From contig NZ_BMGP01000007.1 of assembly GCF_014640255.1 (NCBI RefSeq), positions 114,699-178,698 on the forward strand: a stretch of DNA of 64,000 bases, written 5' to 3'. The stretch is from Subtercola lobariae (GTDB lineage Bacteria; Actinomycetota; Actinomycetes; Actinomycetales; Microbacteriaceae). A program made the translations under genes and the position numbers. Below the pieces are notes generated by a model, which had not been told where the DNA came from, did no database searches, and was given only the letters and a program-made list of their open reading frames with translations. Shown piece after piece: positions 42,324 to 50,728 of the stretch; position 1 is the stretch's first letter, and each line of letters begins with the position of its first letter.

Positions 42324-42376
42324 GATGCGACCATAGTCTCATCACCGTGATAGCATGATGGGATAACAGTCGCATC
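42324..42376. promoter_or_regulatory. inverted repeat between TetR and SDR genes
   Basis: GATGCGAC (42324-42331) and GTCGCATC (42369-42376) are perfect inverted arms 37 bases apart, each overlapping the probable promoter of one of the divergent genes. CATCACCGTGATAG between them contains a further ATCAC/GTGAT dyad. Confidence 0.5.
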
Positions 42377-42391
42377 ACTAAGGAGTCTCTC

Positions 42392-43273
42392 ATGCGCGTC
42401 TTCATCACTGGAGCATCTGGCGGAATCGGATCGGTCGTCGTCGAAGATCTCGTCGCCCACGGGCATGAGGTACTCGGCCTCGCGCGATCTGACTCATCTG
42501 CGGGCAAGGTCGAAGCCGCGGGCGGCACGGCCGTGCGGGGTGGCCTCGGCGACCTCGATGTTCTGACGTCGGCAGCGAAAGAAACGGATGGCACGATTCA
42601 TCTCGCGTTCAGCAACGACTTCACCGACCTCGAACGCAGCATCGCAGAAGAAGGTCTCGCGATGGACACCATCGGTGCCGCTCTCATCGGCACGAACAAG
42701 CCGTTCTCCATCGTGTCGGGTACGACCTTCGCCCAGGGTCGACCCGCTACGGAGCATGACCCACAATCGACCGAAGGCCCCGTCGGCGGCCGCGGCATCA
42801 ACGCCCAGCGCATTCTCAATCTCTCCTCGCAGGGTGTGCGCACGACTGCTGTGCGGATGCCCCGGTCAGTACACGAGCGATACGTCGCTTACGGCTTCGC
42901 GGGCATCCTGATCAACGCCGCCCGTCAGTCGGGTGTCTCGGCGTACGTGGGCGATGGCAGCCAGCGCTGGCCTGCCGTTCACCGTCGCGATGCCGCGTCG
43001 CTGTTTCGGTTGATGATCGAGAAGGGCGAACCTGGTACCTCGGTGAACGCCGTCGGCAGCGAGGGCGACACCATGCTCGAGCTCGCCACGATCATCGGCG
43101 AGCAACTCGATGTGCCCGTGCAGCAAGTGCCTGCAGAAGTGTTCGGCCCACTGGGCATCATCTTCGCCATCGATCAGCCCGCGACAAGCGAGTGGACCCG
43201 TGAAACCTACGGCTGGGAGCCCACCCACCCCGCGCTGATCGACGATCTCAGGGCCGGCAACTACCCCGGCTGA
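42392..43273 (+). CDS. extended SDR / NAD(P)-dependent epimerase-like protein
   Basis: 293 residues. Starts with the glycine motif VFITGASGGIGSVVVEDL. The mid-region is atypical: no YxxxK pair is seen where extended SDRs carry it; GGRGINAQRILNLSSQGVRTTAVRMP takes its place, as in many atypical (NmrA-like) family members. AAGGAG precedes the ATG. Controlled by the divergent TetR. Substrate unknown. Confidence 0.88.
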   Translation: MRVFITGASGGIGSVVVEDLVAHGHEVLGLARSDSSAGKVEAAGGTAVRGGLGDLDVLTSAAKETDGTIHLAFSNDFTDLERSIAEEGLAMDTIGAALIGTNKPFSIVSGTTFAQGRPATEHDPQSTEGPVGGRGINAQRILNLSSQGVRTTAVRMPRSVHERYVAYGFAGILINAARQSGVSAYVGDGSQRWPAVHRRDAASLFRLMIEKGEPGTSVNAVGSEGDTMLELATIIGEQLDVPVQQVPAEVFGPLGIIFAIDQPATSEWTRETYGWEPTHPALIDDLRAGNYPG

Positions 43274-43327
43274 GGCCTGACCTGCCCAGAAGCCCCTTCG
43301 CGACCCACGCGTCGGGGTGGACTCGAG

Positions 43328-43780
43328 CTATGCGTCGGGGTGGTCTGTGGTGACGATGGTGTGGAGTGCTTCGCGGAGAACGGTGGCGTCACGCCCGGCA
43401 AGGGGGGCGACGAACTCGTGCTCGACGGCGTGGGATGCGGCTTCTGCGCGGGCGAAGACGTCTAACCCAGCGGTGGTCAGCTCTACGACGTTTCGGCGAC
43501 GATCGCCAGGCAGGGGGGTGCGAGATACGATGCCTTGTCTCTCGAGGGAATCGATGAGAGCGACCATGGTTGTTCGGTCGACGCTCAAGAGCTGTGCGAC
43601 CTCCTGCTGCGAGGTCGGCTCGCGGCTCGCGAGCACCCGCAACACGCCCAGAGATCGGGGGTCGACTCCCAACGGTTCGAGCGCCCGAGTCATCAGGGCG
43701 TCGAGTTCTAGGTGGGCATGTTTGAGCAGATAGCCCAAAGACCCGGTGACCTCGCGGCCCAGACCCAAACTGTTCGACAT
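43328..43780 (-). CDS. MarR family regulator
   Basis: 150 residues: dimer helix GYLLKHAHLELDALMTRAL, HTH with TSQQEVAQLLSVDRTTMVALIDSLERQGIV, and the wing RTPLPGDRRRNVVELT. It is divergent from the epimerase gene; the 68-base spacer contains a perfect palindrome. Confidence 0.94.
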   Translation of the reverse strand: MSNSLGLGREVTGSLGYLLKHAHLELDALMTRALEPLGVDPRSLGVLRVLASREPTSQQEVAQLLSVDRTTMVALIDSLERQGIVSRTPLPGDRRRNVVELTTAGLDVFARAEAASHAVEHEFVAPLAGRDATVLREALHTIVTTDHPDA

Positions 43781-43814
43781 TCGCCTAGTCTAGCTGTACG
43801 CTGATCGTCAGTGA

Positions 43815-43829
43815 TGCTGATCATCAGCA
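43815..43829. promoter_or_regulatory. probable MarR operator
   Basis: Perfect 15-base dyad TGCTGATCATCAGCA (43815-43829), preceded by a related ACGCTGATCGTCAG at 43797-43810. Both lie between the divergent MarR and epimerase starts. Confidence 0.7.
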
Positions 43830-43848
43830 CACACAGAAAGGGCTTTTC

Positions 43849-44790
43849 ATGATTCTCGTCACAGGCGGATCTGGATTCATCGGCTCGCACACCGTGCGCG
43901 CCCTCCACAATCTCGGCGAACAGGCGCTCATCGTGCAACGCCGCTCTGGCGAGGTGCCGCCGCACCTGGCCGATCTGCCCGTCGTTGCAGAGCGTGGCGA
44001 CGTCTCCAACCTCGATTCCCTGCGCGAGATCGGCTCACGCCACACCATCACCGGCATCGTGCACCTCGCTGGCTACGACCTGGCGGCGTCACCCGGGCCT
44101 GCCGTCGAAAGCGCCCAAAAAGCTCTCGCGGGTCTTTTCAACATCGTGCAGGTCGCCCAGGAATGGGAGGTGAAACGAGTCGGAATCGCGAGCACGATCG
44201 GCGTCTACGGCGGCTTGCGCATCGAAGGGGCTCTGCGCGAAGACACCCCCGTGATGCTCTCGGCTCCGCACCCCATCCCGCGCTATAAGAAAATCAACGA
44301 ACTGCTCGGCGAACAGCTCGCCGAGACGAGCGGCGTAGACATCATCAATCTGCGCATCTCGGGCACGTGGGGGCCACTCGGCCACGAAGACCCCTTCTTC
44401 GCCGCCCCGGCATTGATTCACGCCGCCGCGGCACGCACCGCCCCTGACTTCTCCGGCATCCTCGTGCCCGTGAACTCAGACGACGCCCTCGACCTCACCT
44501 ACGTCAAAGACACTGGGCGCGCGATTGCACTGATACAACTCACCGAACGCCTCAACCACCGCACCTACAACGTCGCCTCGGGCCGTGCCACCACGAACGC
44601 CGACATCATCGCAGCGATCAAGACCATCAACCCCGACTCCGAGATCGAACTGCCCGCAGGCAGCCGACGGCCGCACAACTACCTCGACATCACCCGCATC
44701 CACGACGACACCGGCTACCAGCCCGAGTACGACACCCAACGCGCCGCGGCCGACTACATCGCCTGGCTTCGAGCCGGAAACATGCGGTAG
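43849..44790 (+). CDS. NAD-dependent epimerase/dehydratase family protein
   Basis: 313 residues, extended SDR. Glycine motif VTGGSGFIGSHTV, DVSNLDSL acid motif, IVHLAGYD, ASTIGVYGG, and LRISGTWGP. The usual YxxxK is replaced by YKKIN, so the catalytic lysine is shifted or absent; some homologues share the KK form. AGAAAGG before the ATG. Its stop is three bases from the stop of the next, convergent gene. Confidence 0.9.
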   Translation: MILVTGGSGFIGSHTVRALHNLGEQALIVQRRSGEVPPHLADLPVVAERGDVSNLDSLREIGSRHTITGIVHLAGYDLAASPGPAVESAQKALAGLFNIVQVAQEWEVKRVGIASTIGVYGGLRIEGALREDTPVMLSAPHPIPRYKKINELLGEQLAETSGVDIINLRISGTWGPLGHEDPFFAAPALIHAAAARTAPDFSGILVPVNSDDALDLTYVKDTGRAIALIQLTERLNHRTYNVASGRATTNADIIAAIKTINPDSEIELPAGSRRPHNYLDITRIHDDTGYQPEYDTQRAAADYIAWLRAGNMR

Positions 44791-44793
44791 TCG

Positions 44794-45480
44794 CTAGCTC
44801 CGATCATCCTGCCCCGAATTGGCGTTGTCAGTCGGGCGCATGAACGCTTTCGGGTCAGTCGCTTTGACGAGGGTGAGTTCGACCTGGGGCGCGCCGAGAG
44901 CAGCGTCAGGATGGGGAAGCGCTCGCCTCAGGGCTGCGACCAGGAGGCAGACGATGCCGATCAGCAGGCCAGCCGGCGCGAAGCTGTGCAGGAATTGAGT
45001 GAGAGCATATTCGCCTGAACAACTGGCTCCCTCACAGAGCGAGCCCGGTGACATCGAAGCCTGGGAGATGTAGAGCATCGAGATCGCGGATATCGCCGTG
45101 AGAATGATCCCGGGAGCCCACACGACCAACTCGGGCAGAGAGCGCCATCGGCGTCGCATTCGTTTGGAGTTTGTGGGTTTCAGATCGAGCCGTGTGCTGA
45201 TTAACAGGCGTGTCATGGCGAAGGAGATCACCGCCGATGCTGCACCGGCAGCAAGCAGTGTCGGGGCGAAGAGCAAGGCTGCAGTAGTCAGAAAATAGAG
45301 TGCCGGATCTGATGCCTGGCAGCCAAGGTCGCCGCACGTGAACGTCACGGTTTGCGCCGCTGCTGACTGCCAGACAACGGCAACAATCGAGAGCGCGGAT
45401 ACTAACAGGCCTAGCGCGATGAGACCGTAAAGCACTCGCCGGGCGCTGTAGCCTTCGTTGATCTCATGCATCATGGTCAC
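44794..45480 (-). CDS. hypothetical four-helix membrane protein
   Basis: 228 residues with four hydrophobic helices (about 18-38, 62-88, 118-138, 168-188). Two extracytoplasmic loops each hold a cysteine pair: TFTCGDLGCQ and GSLCEGASCSG, which could form disulfides. A basic loop (KPTNSKRMRRRWR) faces the cytoplasm. No family recognised. Confidence 0.7.
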   Translation of the reverse strand: MTMMHEINEGYSARRVLYGLIALGLLVSALSIVAVVWQSAAAQTVTFTCGDLGCQASDPALYFLTTAALLFAPTLLAAGAASAVISFAMTRLLISTRLDLKPTNSKRMRRRWRSLPELVVWAPGIILTAISAISMLYISQASMSPGSLCEGASCSGEYALTQFLHSFAPAGLLIGIVCLLVAALRRALPHPDAALGAPQVELTLVKATDPKAFMRPTDNANSGQDDRS

Positions 45481-45574
45481 CCTTGTGTAGACCGCTTGCG
45501 TTCAATAAGTAAACCCTAGCTTTCGCTCTGTTGGCTAGGAATGACGAAGAACCGTGTTGCGTCAGACTGGAGGG

Positions 45575-46096
45575 ATGATTCGACAACTCGACCTGCCAAC
45601 TGCGCTCGCCGCACGCTCGGGCTCATTTCTGCTGCGAGATGCGACCACGACCGACCTTGAAGCTCTCATCAGCCTGTTGTCAGACGACCCCATCAGCGCT
45701 GGCCGGGGTGACATAGCCTCAGCGGATGATCGGCCTCTTTACGCCACCGCTCTGCAACGAATTGTCTCAGACCCCGCTAACGCCCTGCTCGTTGTCGTCG
45801 ATCAGGCAGACACGGTGGTCGGAACGATGCAACTCACAGTGATTCCTGGCATGGCTCGCCGCGGTTCGACCCGGCTCCTCGTCGAGGCGGTTCGGGTGCT
45901 CAGTTCCCAACGGTCACGCGGTGTCGGCGCATCAATGATGCGTTGGGTCACTGAGTCCGCAGCCCCCGAGCTGGGCGCTGGATTGGTGCAGCTGACATCT
46001 GACGCCGCTCGAACCGACGCACATCGGTTCTACGAACGACTCGGGTTCGCGGCATCTCACGTCGGATTCAAATACAGGGTGGAAGAGCCCCTGTGA
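45575..46096 (+). CDS. GNAT family N-acetyltransferase
   Basis: 173 residues. LRDATTTDLEALISLLSDD, the acetyl-CoA loop in SSQRSRGVGASMMRW (Q/RxxGxG/A type), and DAHRFYERLGFAASHVGFKY. The ATG abuts GGAGGG too closely; a GTG at 45554 in the same frame with GAAGA is an alternative start. Acyl acceptor unknown. A CCGCTC/GAGCGG hairpin follows the stop. Confidence 0.9.
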   Translation: MIRQLDLPTALAARSGSFLLRDATTTDLEALISLLSDDPISAGRGDIASADDRPLYATALQRIVSDPANALLVVVDQADTVVGTMQLTVIPGMARRGSTRLLVEAVRVLSSQRSRGVGASMMRWVTESAAPELGAGLVQLTSDAARTDAHRFYERLGFAASHVGFKYRVEEPL

Positions 46097-46151
46097 GGCC
46101 GCTCTTGAGCGGGGTTAGGAGGTTCATCGCCTGACGCGAGGGTGATCGTTG

Positions 46152-46238
46152 ATGCCGGGAACCCAACTCGGTGACCCGGTCGAAGCCTCCGCCGCGATCA
46201 TCCACGTCGCGACACGAGGGGATGCTCGCGACTCGTAG
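46152..46238 (+). pseudogene. possible SDR gene remnant
   Basis: A 28-codon frame reads MPGTQLGDPVEASAAIIHVA, which resembles the GTQPGDPxKAAxAII segment near the C-terminus of classical SDR proteins. No longer frame exists on either side. The remaining 200-base spacer shows only the downstream promoter. Confidence 0.3.
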
Positions 46239-46270
46239 TTTTTCACGCCCTACATCATCCGTGCCATAAT

Positions 46271-46288
46271 ACTTTCGAGGTAGAAAGT
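46271..46288. promoter_or_regulatory. operator/promoter of the HTH-nucleotidyltransferase pair
   Basis: ACTTTC (46271-46276) and GAAAGT (46283-46288) flank a six-base centre. A TTTCAC/CATAAT promoter (46241, 46265, 18-base spacer) would start transcription inside this dyad, as expected for autorepression. Confidence 0.55.
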
Positions 46289-46296
46289 TATAAGGC

Positions 46297-46980
46297 ATGA
46301 ACGACTTGATGACTTCTGAAGTGGCCGTGCGGCTGGGTGTTTCTCAGCAGCGTGTCACACAGATGCTTCGCGCCGGAAAACTTGGCGGCCATCAGCTGAT
46401 TGACGGCACGTGGCTCATCGACGACAGCTCCCTGGCCGCATATTCACATCTTGATGCCGGCTTGGGTAGGCAATGGTCGCATGCAACCTCGTGGGCGATC
46501 TTGGCAGAGCTTTCCGGCTTCCCCGGGCCCGCGGTCTCGTCGCGAACAAGATCACGCCTGCGAAACCGACTACGAACAGGATCGATGGAGCAGCTTGCAA
46601 TGAAAGTCGCATCGCGAATGAAGGTGCATCGGTTCGCTGCGGATTCGCTCGAAACGACATGGTCAGATCTTGTCTTGACCGGTCGAAGTGCCGCCGAGAC
46701 GATCGATGGAAATTTGGCTCCGCAGCGGCGTGCTCTAGAAGGCTACCTTCGCCAGGGTACGCTCAACGACTTCGCACTTAAACATCTGCTTGTTCCCGAT
46801 GCCAGGGGAGACGTGACCATCTACGAGCATCCCGACGATGTGAAATTTGATGATCGCTTCGCTCCCGTTGCGGTCGTCGCAGCTGACCTCACCAGAAGTT
46901 TGGCTACGCGGGAACGTTCCGCCGGCCTGAGAGTTCTGGAAGACGTGAGGAAGCAGTGGCTGGCCAATCACACTTCGTAG
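46297..46980 (+). CDS. HTH protein, putative antitoxin partner of nucleotidyltransferase
   Basis: 227 residues. An N-terminal MerR/excisionase-like HTH (MTSEVAVRLGVSQQRVTQMLRAGKLGGHQLIDGTWLIDDSSLAAY) is followed by a 170-residue domain I do not recognise. The gene overlaps the nucleotidyltransferase gene by 25 bases. The layout parallels AbiEi-AbiEii/MenAT pairs, where an HTH protein represses the operon and neutralises the toxin, but the C-terminal part is not obviously AbiEi. Codon use is more A/T-ending than in neighbours. TAAGG upstream; operator-like dyad at its promoter. Confidence 0.75.
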   Translation: MNDLMTSEVAVRLGVSQQRVTQMLRAGKLGGHQLIDGTWLIDDSSLAAYSHLDAGLGRQWSHATSWAILAELSGFPGPAVSSRTRSRLRNRLRTGSMEQLAMKVASRMKVHRFAADSLETTWSDLVLTGRSAAETIDGNLAPQRRALEGYLRQGTLNDFALKHLLVPDARGDVTIYEHPDDVKFDDRFAPVAVVAADLTRSLATRERSAGLRVLEDVRKQWLANHTS

Positions 46981-47708
46981 ATATCAGCGACGACGAACTC
47001 CTGCCCCCGTGGAGCACGGTTTTCGAGATTGTTCGCGCTACTGATATTGCCGATTGGGTTTTGGTCGGCGGTCTGATGGTTCAGCTTCATGCCTATCGCG
47101 CCGGTGTTGCGCCCCCGAGGGCTACGAAAGACGTCGATGTCATTGTAAACGTGGCATCGCCTGCGACGAGTTTTTCGGGGATCGGCGCATCCCTCCGAAG
47201 TATTGGGTTCGAACCGCGAATACCCGATCAAAGGAATTCTCCTATCTATCGCTTTCAACGTAGTAGCGAGCAGGTCGACCTCATGGTGGCTGATCATTTG
47301 CCTTCGCACATGAAGCCGCGCTTCATGATGCATCCAGCCTTCGCAGCGGAGGCTGGGGAGCAGGCGATTCGGCGTCGAGATACATTTGTCGTCAGATCGA
47401 CTAGTGGAATCATCGAGCTCAATGCTCCGGATGTACTCGGAGCGCTGATTGCGAAAGGTGCGGCGAATATCGTCGATCAGCGCGACCCAGGCAGGCATCT
47501 GGAGGATGCGGCCGTATTGCTCGCCACTATTGATGCAGTCGGGAGTCTCGACGTCACAAGTCTCAGTGTTAACGACCGAAGGCGGCTACGCAGAATCGCT
47601 AGCCGGCTTTCCGACGCGGAAGCGAGCGCGTGGAGCTTACTTTCCATCGATGAGAGGCTGCGCGGGCAACAGAATGTCCAAAGACTTACGATTGCGGCGC
47701 AACTCTAG
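46956..47708 (+). CDS. nucleotidyltransferase, AbiEii/MenT-like putative toxin
   Basis: 250 residues. A minimal DNA-polymerase-beta-type nucleotidyltransferase core is visible: WVLVGGLMVQLHAYRAG (Gly38-Gly39), RATKDVDVIVN (Asp59 and Asp61) and QVDLMVAD (Asp108), the full metal triad. The C-terminal half (NAPDVLGALIAKGAANIVDQRDPGRHLEDAAVLL) matches the helical part of AbiEii/DUF1814-like proteins. GTG start behind GAGGAAG, 25 bases inside the HTH gene, so the two are tightly coupled. Probable target is a tRNA or protein acceptor; the specific target is unknown. Confidence 0.82.
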   Translation: MAGQSHFVDISDDELLPPWSTVFEIVRATDIADWVLVGGLMVQLHAYRAGVAPPRATKDVDVIVNVASPATSFSGIGASLRSIGFEPRIPDQRNSPIYRFQRSSEQVDLMVADHLPSHMKPRFMMHPAFAAEAGEQAIRRRDTFVVRSTSGIIELNAPDVLGALIAKGAANIVDQRDPGRHLEDAAVLLATIDAVGSLDVTSLSVNDRRRLRRIASRLSDAEASAWSLLSIDERLRGQQNVQRLTIAAQL

Positions 47709-47759
47709 GGCGAAAGCGTCGATATATGCTCAAACAAAACCGGAGGTTTATAAAACGCG

Positions 47760-48884
47760 TCAGAGTGTTGAGGCGAAGGGGTCGAACCCGGCGGGAAGGA
47801 GGGGAACGGGCTCGACCGTGCTCTGGACCTTGACCGTCTCCCCGGTGGAGGCTGATTCGGCGGCAGACAGCAACACGTCGAGCACGTGCAGCCCGAGTCG
47901 CCCGGAGGCCACGTGCGGGCGCCCATCGGCGATCGCACGCACCATGTCGAGAGCGCCGAGCCCGCGCCCGACCTCGATCTGGTCGTGCTCGATCTCGATC
48001 CACGACTGTTCGACCGACATGCCGTCTCGAAGAACGCCGAGCGGTGCGACGACAGCGATCCGGCCCGCGAACTGATTCGGGTCGGGGATGACGATCGAAC
48101 CTTCGGTACCGTGGATTTCGACGATGCCGTGCCGCTCGAGCGCCGAGTCGAAGCTGAGCAGGCTCTGCGACTGCACACCCGAGTCGAACGCCGCGATGAT
48201 CTGCATCGTCGATGGCACCTCCACGGGGAAAGTCTCGCCGGCTCTGTCGCCGGTGTGGATCTGCCGCTCTTCGCTGGCCTTCGTACCGAAAGCCGACACA
48301 CGGTCGACCGCTCCGAAGAGGCTCACCAGAGCGGAGAAATAGTACGGGCCCATGTCGAGCAGTGGCCCGGCCCCGTGAGCGAACAGAAAGGCGGGGTTGG
48401 GATGCCAGAGATCGGGCCCCTGCGTCTGAAACACGGTCTGCGCGAACAGCGGGCGGCCGATCCGGCCCTCTTCGATCGCTCGACGCGCGGCCTGGAACCC
48501 TGGCCCGAGAAGAGTGTCGGGTGCAGACCCGACACGTAGCCCCGCAGCATCCGCCTCGCGCAACAAGAGAGCCGCGCCGTCGCGATCGAGGCCGAGTGGC
48601 TTTTCTGTCCAGACGTGCTTGCCTGCCGCAATCGCGGCGCGCGACACCTCGACGTGCGCGGCTGGGATGGTCAGGTTGATGACGAGATCGACACCCGGAT
48701 GCCCGAAGACATCGTCAGCGGATCCATAGGCCGGCACACCATACTTCTCGGCCTGCTCGCGGGCGCGCTCGACGAAGAGGTCGCCAAGGATGAGAACCTC
48801 GACGTCGGGGAACGAAGAGAGGTTCTGCAGATAGGTGTCGCTGATGACCCCCACGCCGACGATTCCAATACCGACCGCGCTCAT
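47760..48884 (-). CDS. Gfo/Idh/MocA family oxidoreductase
   Basis: 374 residues. Rossmann motif GIVGVGVISDTYLQNL, the conserved EKPLGLD (Lys of the EKP motif), and a C-terminal sheet domain with GPLLDMGPYYFSALVSLFGAVDRV. NAD(P)-dependent sugar or inositol-type dehydrogenase. Its start overlaps the stop of the isomerase gene by four bases (ATGA). Probably acts on the same sugar derivative as that isomerase. Confidence 0.94.
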   Translation of the reverse strand: MSAVGIGIVGVGVISDTYLQNLSSFPDVEVLILGDLFVERAREQAEKYGVPAYGSADDVFGHPGVDLVINLTIPAAHVEVSRAAIAAGKHVWTEKPLGLDRDGAALLLREADAAGLRVGSAPDTLLGPGFQAARRAIEEGRIGRPLFAQTVFQTQGPDLWHPNPAFLFAHGAGPLLDMGPYYFSALVSLFGAVDRVSAFGTKASEERQIHTGDRAGETFPVEVPSTMQIIAAFDSGVQSQSLLSFDSALERHGIVEIHGTEGSIVIPDPNQFAGRIAVVAPLGVLRDGMSVEQSWIEIEHDQIEVGRGLGALDMVRAIADGRPHVASGRLGLHVLDVLLSAAESASTGETVKVQSTVEPVPLLPAGFDPFASTL

Positions 48885-49720
48885 CGAACGAACCCACCAT
48901 CGGTCAGAAAAGCGTAGCTCGCGGCGATGTCTTCGAACACATCTCCCGGAGCGTTGTCGTACTCGATGACCGCGTACTCGACGGCCGTGCCTGCGCGCAG
49001 CGCGGCCGCGAGTGGCACGTCGCCCTCACCCGGACGGCGCTGATCAGGGCTCGCAGACCCGAACTCGCCGGCATCCGGATCGAAGGGGTTGACCGCAGGA
49101 GCGATGCCGTCTTTCACGTGCACCGCGACGAGCCGGTCGCCCAGTCGCGAGACGAGGCCGACGACATCCTGTGCGCCGACCAACGCCCAGTACAGGTCGA
49201 GCTCGATGGCGACGCGCTCGTCGGTGAGTTCGACGAACCGCTCATACGCGGTCTGACCGTCGAAGTTCCTGAGGAATTCCTGCGCATGGTTGTGGTATCC
49301 GACGCTCAGCCCGAAGCCGGCGGCGAGGTCGGCGAGACGGTTCAGGCGCTCGGCGATGTCGGTGACGCCTTCGACGCTCAGCCAACGTTCCGGGGCGACG
49401 AAAGGGTCGATGACCGTGGTCATTCCGATTGCGGCGGCAGCCTCGAAGACGATCTCGGGTGCCGGCGTGGGAATCGCGCCGTCTGGGGTCCACAGCTCGT
49501 CAGAGAGAAGCGGCGCGTGCCCGGTGGGAGACGAGAGTCCGGCAGCATCCAGAGCATCGCGGATGTCCTGCGGGCGACGCACGAAATCGAACGCTTCGAC
49601 ATTCTTCAGACCGATCGCCGCGAGCTTGTCGAGCGAACCTGCCATATCGGCAGAGAACTCCTTGGCTAGCGAGTACAGCTGAACGGATGCTTGGGGCTGT
49701 GATTCTTCAGGCCGAGCCAT
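48881..49720 (-). CDS. sugar phosphate isomerase/epimerase (xylose-isomerase-like TIM barrel)
   Basis: 279 residues from MARPEESQPQASVQLYSLAKEF, behind GAGGAGAAG. AP-endonuclease-2-type barrel with metal-site segments GYHNHAQEF, AIELDLYWALVGAQD and VAVHVKDG, then VIEYDN. Members act on sugars, inositols or hydroxypyruvate-type substrates. It is the first gene of a two-gene operon with the Gfo/Idh/MocA enzyme; the TetR gene lies 105 bases upstream on the same strand. Confidence 0.9.
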   Translation of the reverse strand: MARPEESQPQASVQLYSLAKEFSADMAGSLDKLAAIGLKNVEAFDFVRRPQDIRDALDAAGLSSPTGHAPLLSDELWTPDGAIPTPAPEIVFEAAAAIGMTTVIDPFVAPERWLSVEGVTDIAERLNRLADLAAGFGLSVGYHNHAQEFLRNFDGQTAYERFVELTDERVAIELDLYWALVGAQDVVGLVSRLGDRLVAVHVKDGIAPAVNPFDPDAGEFGSASPDQRRPGEGDVPLAAALRAGTAVEYAVIEYDNAPGDVFEDIAASYAFLTDGGFVR

Positions 49721-49777
49721 GATGATCTTCTCCTCATTGAACGCGAGCAGCGATCGCATGCCCGGGAGGTAGATCAA

Positions 49778-49797
49778 AAACCTCCACATGGAAGTTT
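49778..49797. promoter_or_regulatory. probable operator of the isomerase-dehydrogenase operon
   Basis: AAACCTCCACATGGAAGTTT is a 20-base dyad symmetric at 16 of 20 positions. It lies 57 bases before the isomerase start and 28 bases after the TetR stop. Confidence 0.6.
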
Positions 49798-49825
49798 ATG
49801 TGAGGGGCACCTCGCTGGTCAAAGG

Positions 49826-50440
49826 TTAGTTAGACGGGTTCGCGAACAATCGATCGAGCATTGCGAGTGCTCCCTCATGATCGACCGTCTCGTCAAGGAG
49901 CCACTGGGACTGCAATCCGTCAGACGCGGCAATGGTCAGTGCCGCGACAAGACCGGGGTCGACGTCGGTGCGTATCCGCCCCACAGATTGCAGATGCCGC
50001 ACTCGCCGAGCCAATTCCTCGCGCAGCCGTGCGAACCGCTGGGTGGCGAATTCTTGTGCGGCGGAGTGGCCGTCTTCCAGCGCCGTCGCGACCAGCGTCG
50101 AGTAGAGCTGGATCATTCCGGGAATCTCGCGATTCTCCTCCGCTGACACGCGCATCATCTCGGCGGGGGTCACTTCCGACCCCGCGGGGGCATCGCCGTC
50201 TAGCCGCAGCTCGGATTCGTGGTACACGGCGACCAGTAGTTCCTCCAGCGAACCGAAGTAGTGCGTGAGTGCGCCGTGCGTAACCCCGACTTCTTGCGCG
50301 ATGGCCCGCAGGCTCGTGCGTTGCGCTCCCCGCTTGGCGAACACCTCGATCGCTCGGTCGAGGATCTCCTGGCGCCTGGCGACACCTTTCGGATAACTGC
50401 GACGCTCGCGGGGCACTTCGGGCAATGGAGGCGCACTCAT
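49826..50440 (-). CDS. TetR family regulator
   Basis: 204 residues. HTH TSLRAIAQEVGVTHGALTHYFGSLEELLVAVY, then a TetR_C_6-like helical domain (EENREIPGMIQLYSTLVATALEDGHSAAQEF). It lies upstream of the isomerase-dehydrogenase genes on the same strand and is their likely repressor through the dyad at 49778-49797. The spacer on its 5' side (50441-50728) has a 27-codon frame at 50463-50546 ending APDKEAVAAELRRRGR that might be real; nothing else is seen there. Confidence 0.92.
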   Translation of the reverse strand: MSAPPLPEVPRERRSYPKGVARRQEILDRAIEVFAKRGAQRTSLRAIAQEVGVTHGALTHYFGSLEELLVAVYHESELRLDGDAPAGSEVTPAEMMRVSAEENREIPGMIQLYSTLVATALEDGHSAAQEFATQRFARLREELARRVRHLQSVGRIRTDVDPGLVAALTIAASDGLQSQWLLDETVDHEGALAMLDRLFANPSN

Positions 50441-50728
50441 TACCGAATTCTATCCAGCGCGAATGAGCAACATCCTGCGCTGGAATGTGGGCGGAGCACC
50501 TGACAAGGAAGCGGTCGCAGCCGAACTTCGCCGTAGGGGAAGATAAATGCGGGCGGGAATGAAGTTGAGTTGGCGAATGTCGAATGGTCGAGACGAGACA
50601 AATGGTCTGAGGTGTCGGTCGACGCATCTAACGGAAGAATTTGGCACTGAGGTCTGATGACCAAGTCCGCTGATGTCCCAATGAAAATGTGGCGCTCAGT
50701 ACCGCAGGAGGCGTTGCGCCACTACCCT

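Noticed and set aside
47760-50440. myo-inositol catabolic cluster
   Set aside because: Only one dehydrogenase and one isomerase are present, with no iol-type genes, so the substrate cannot be named.
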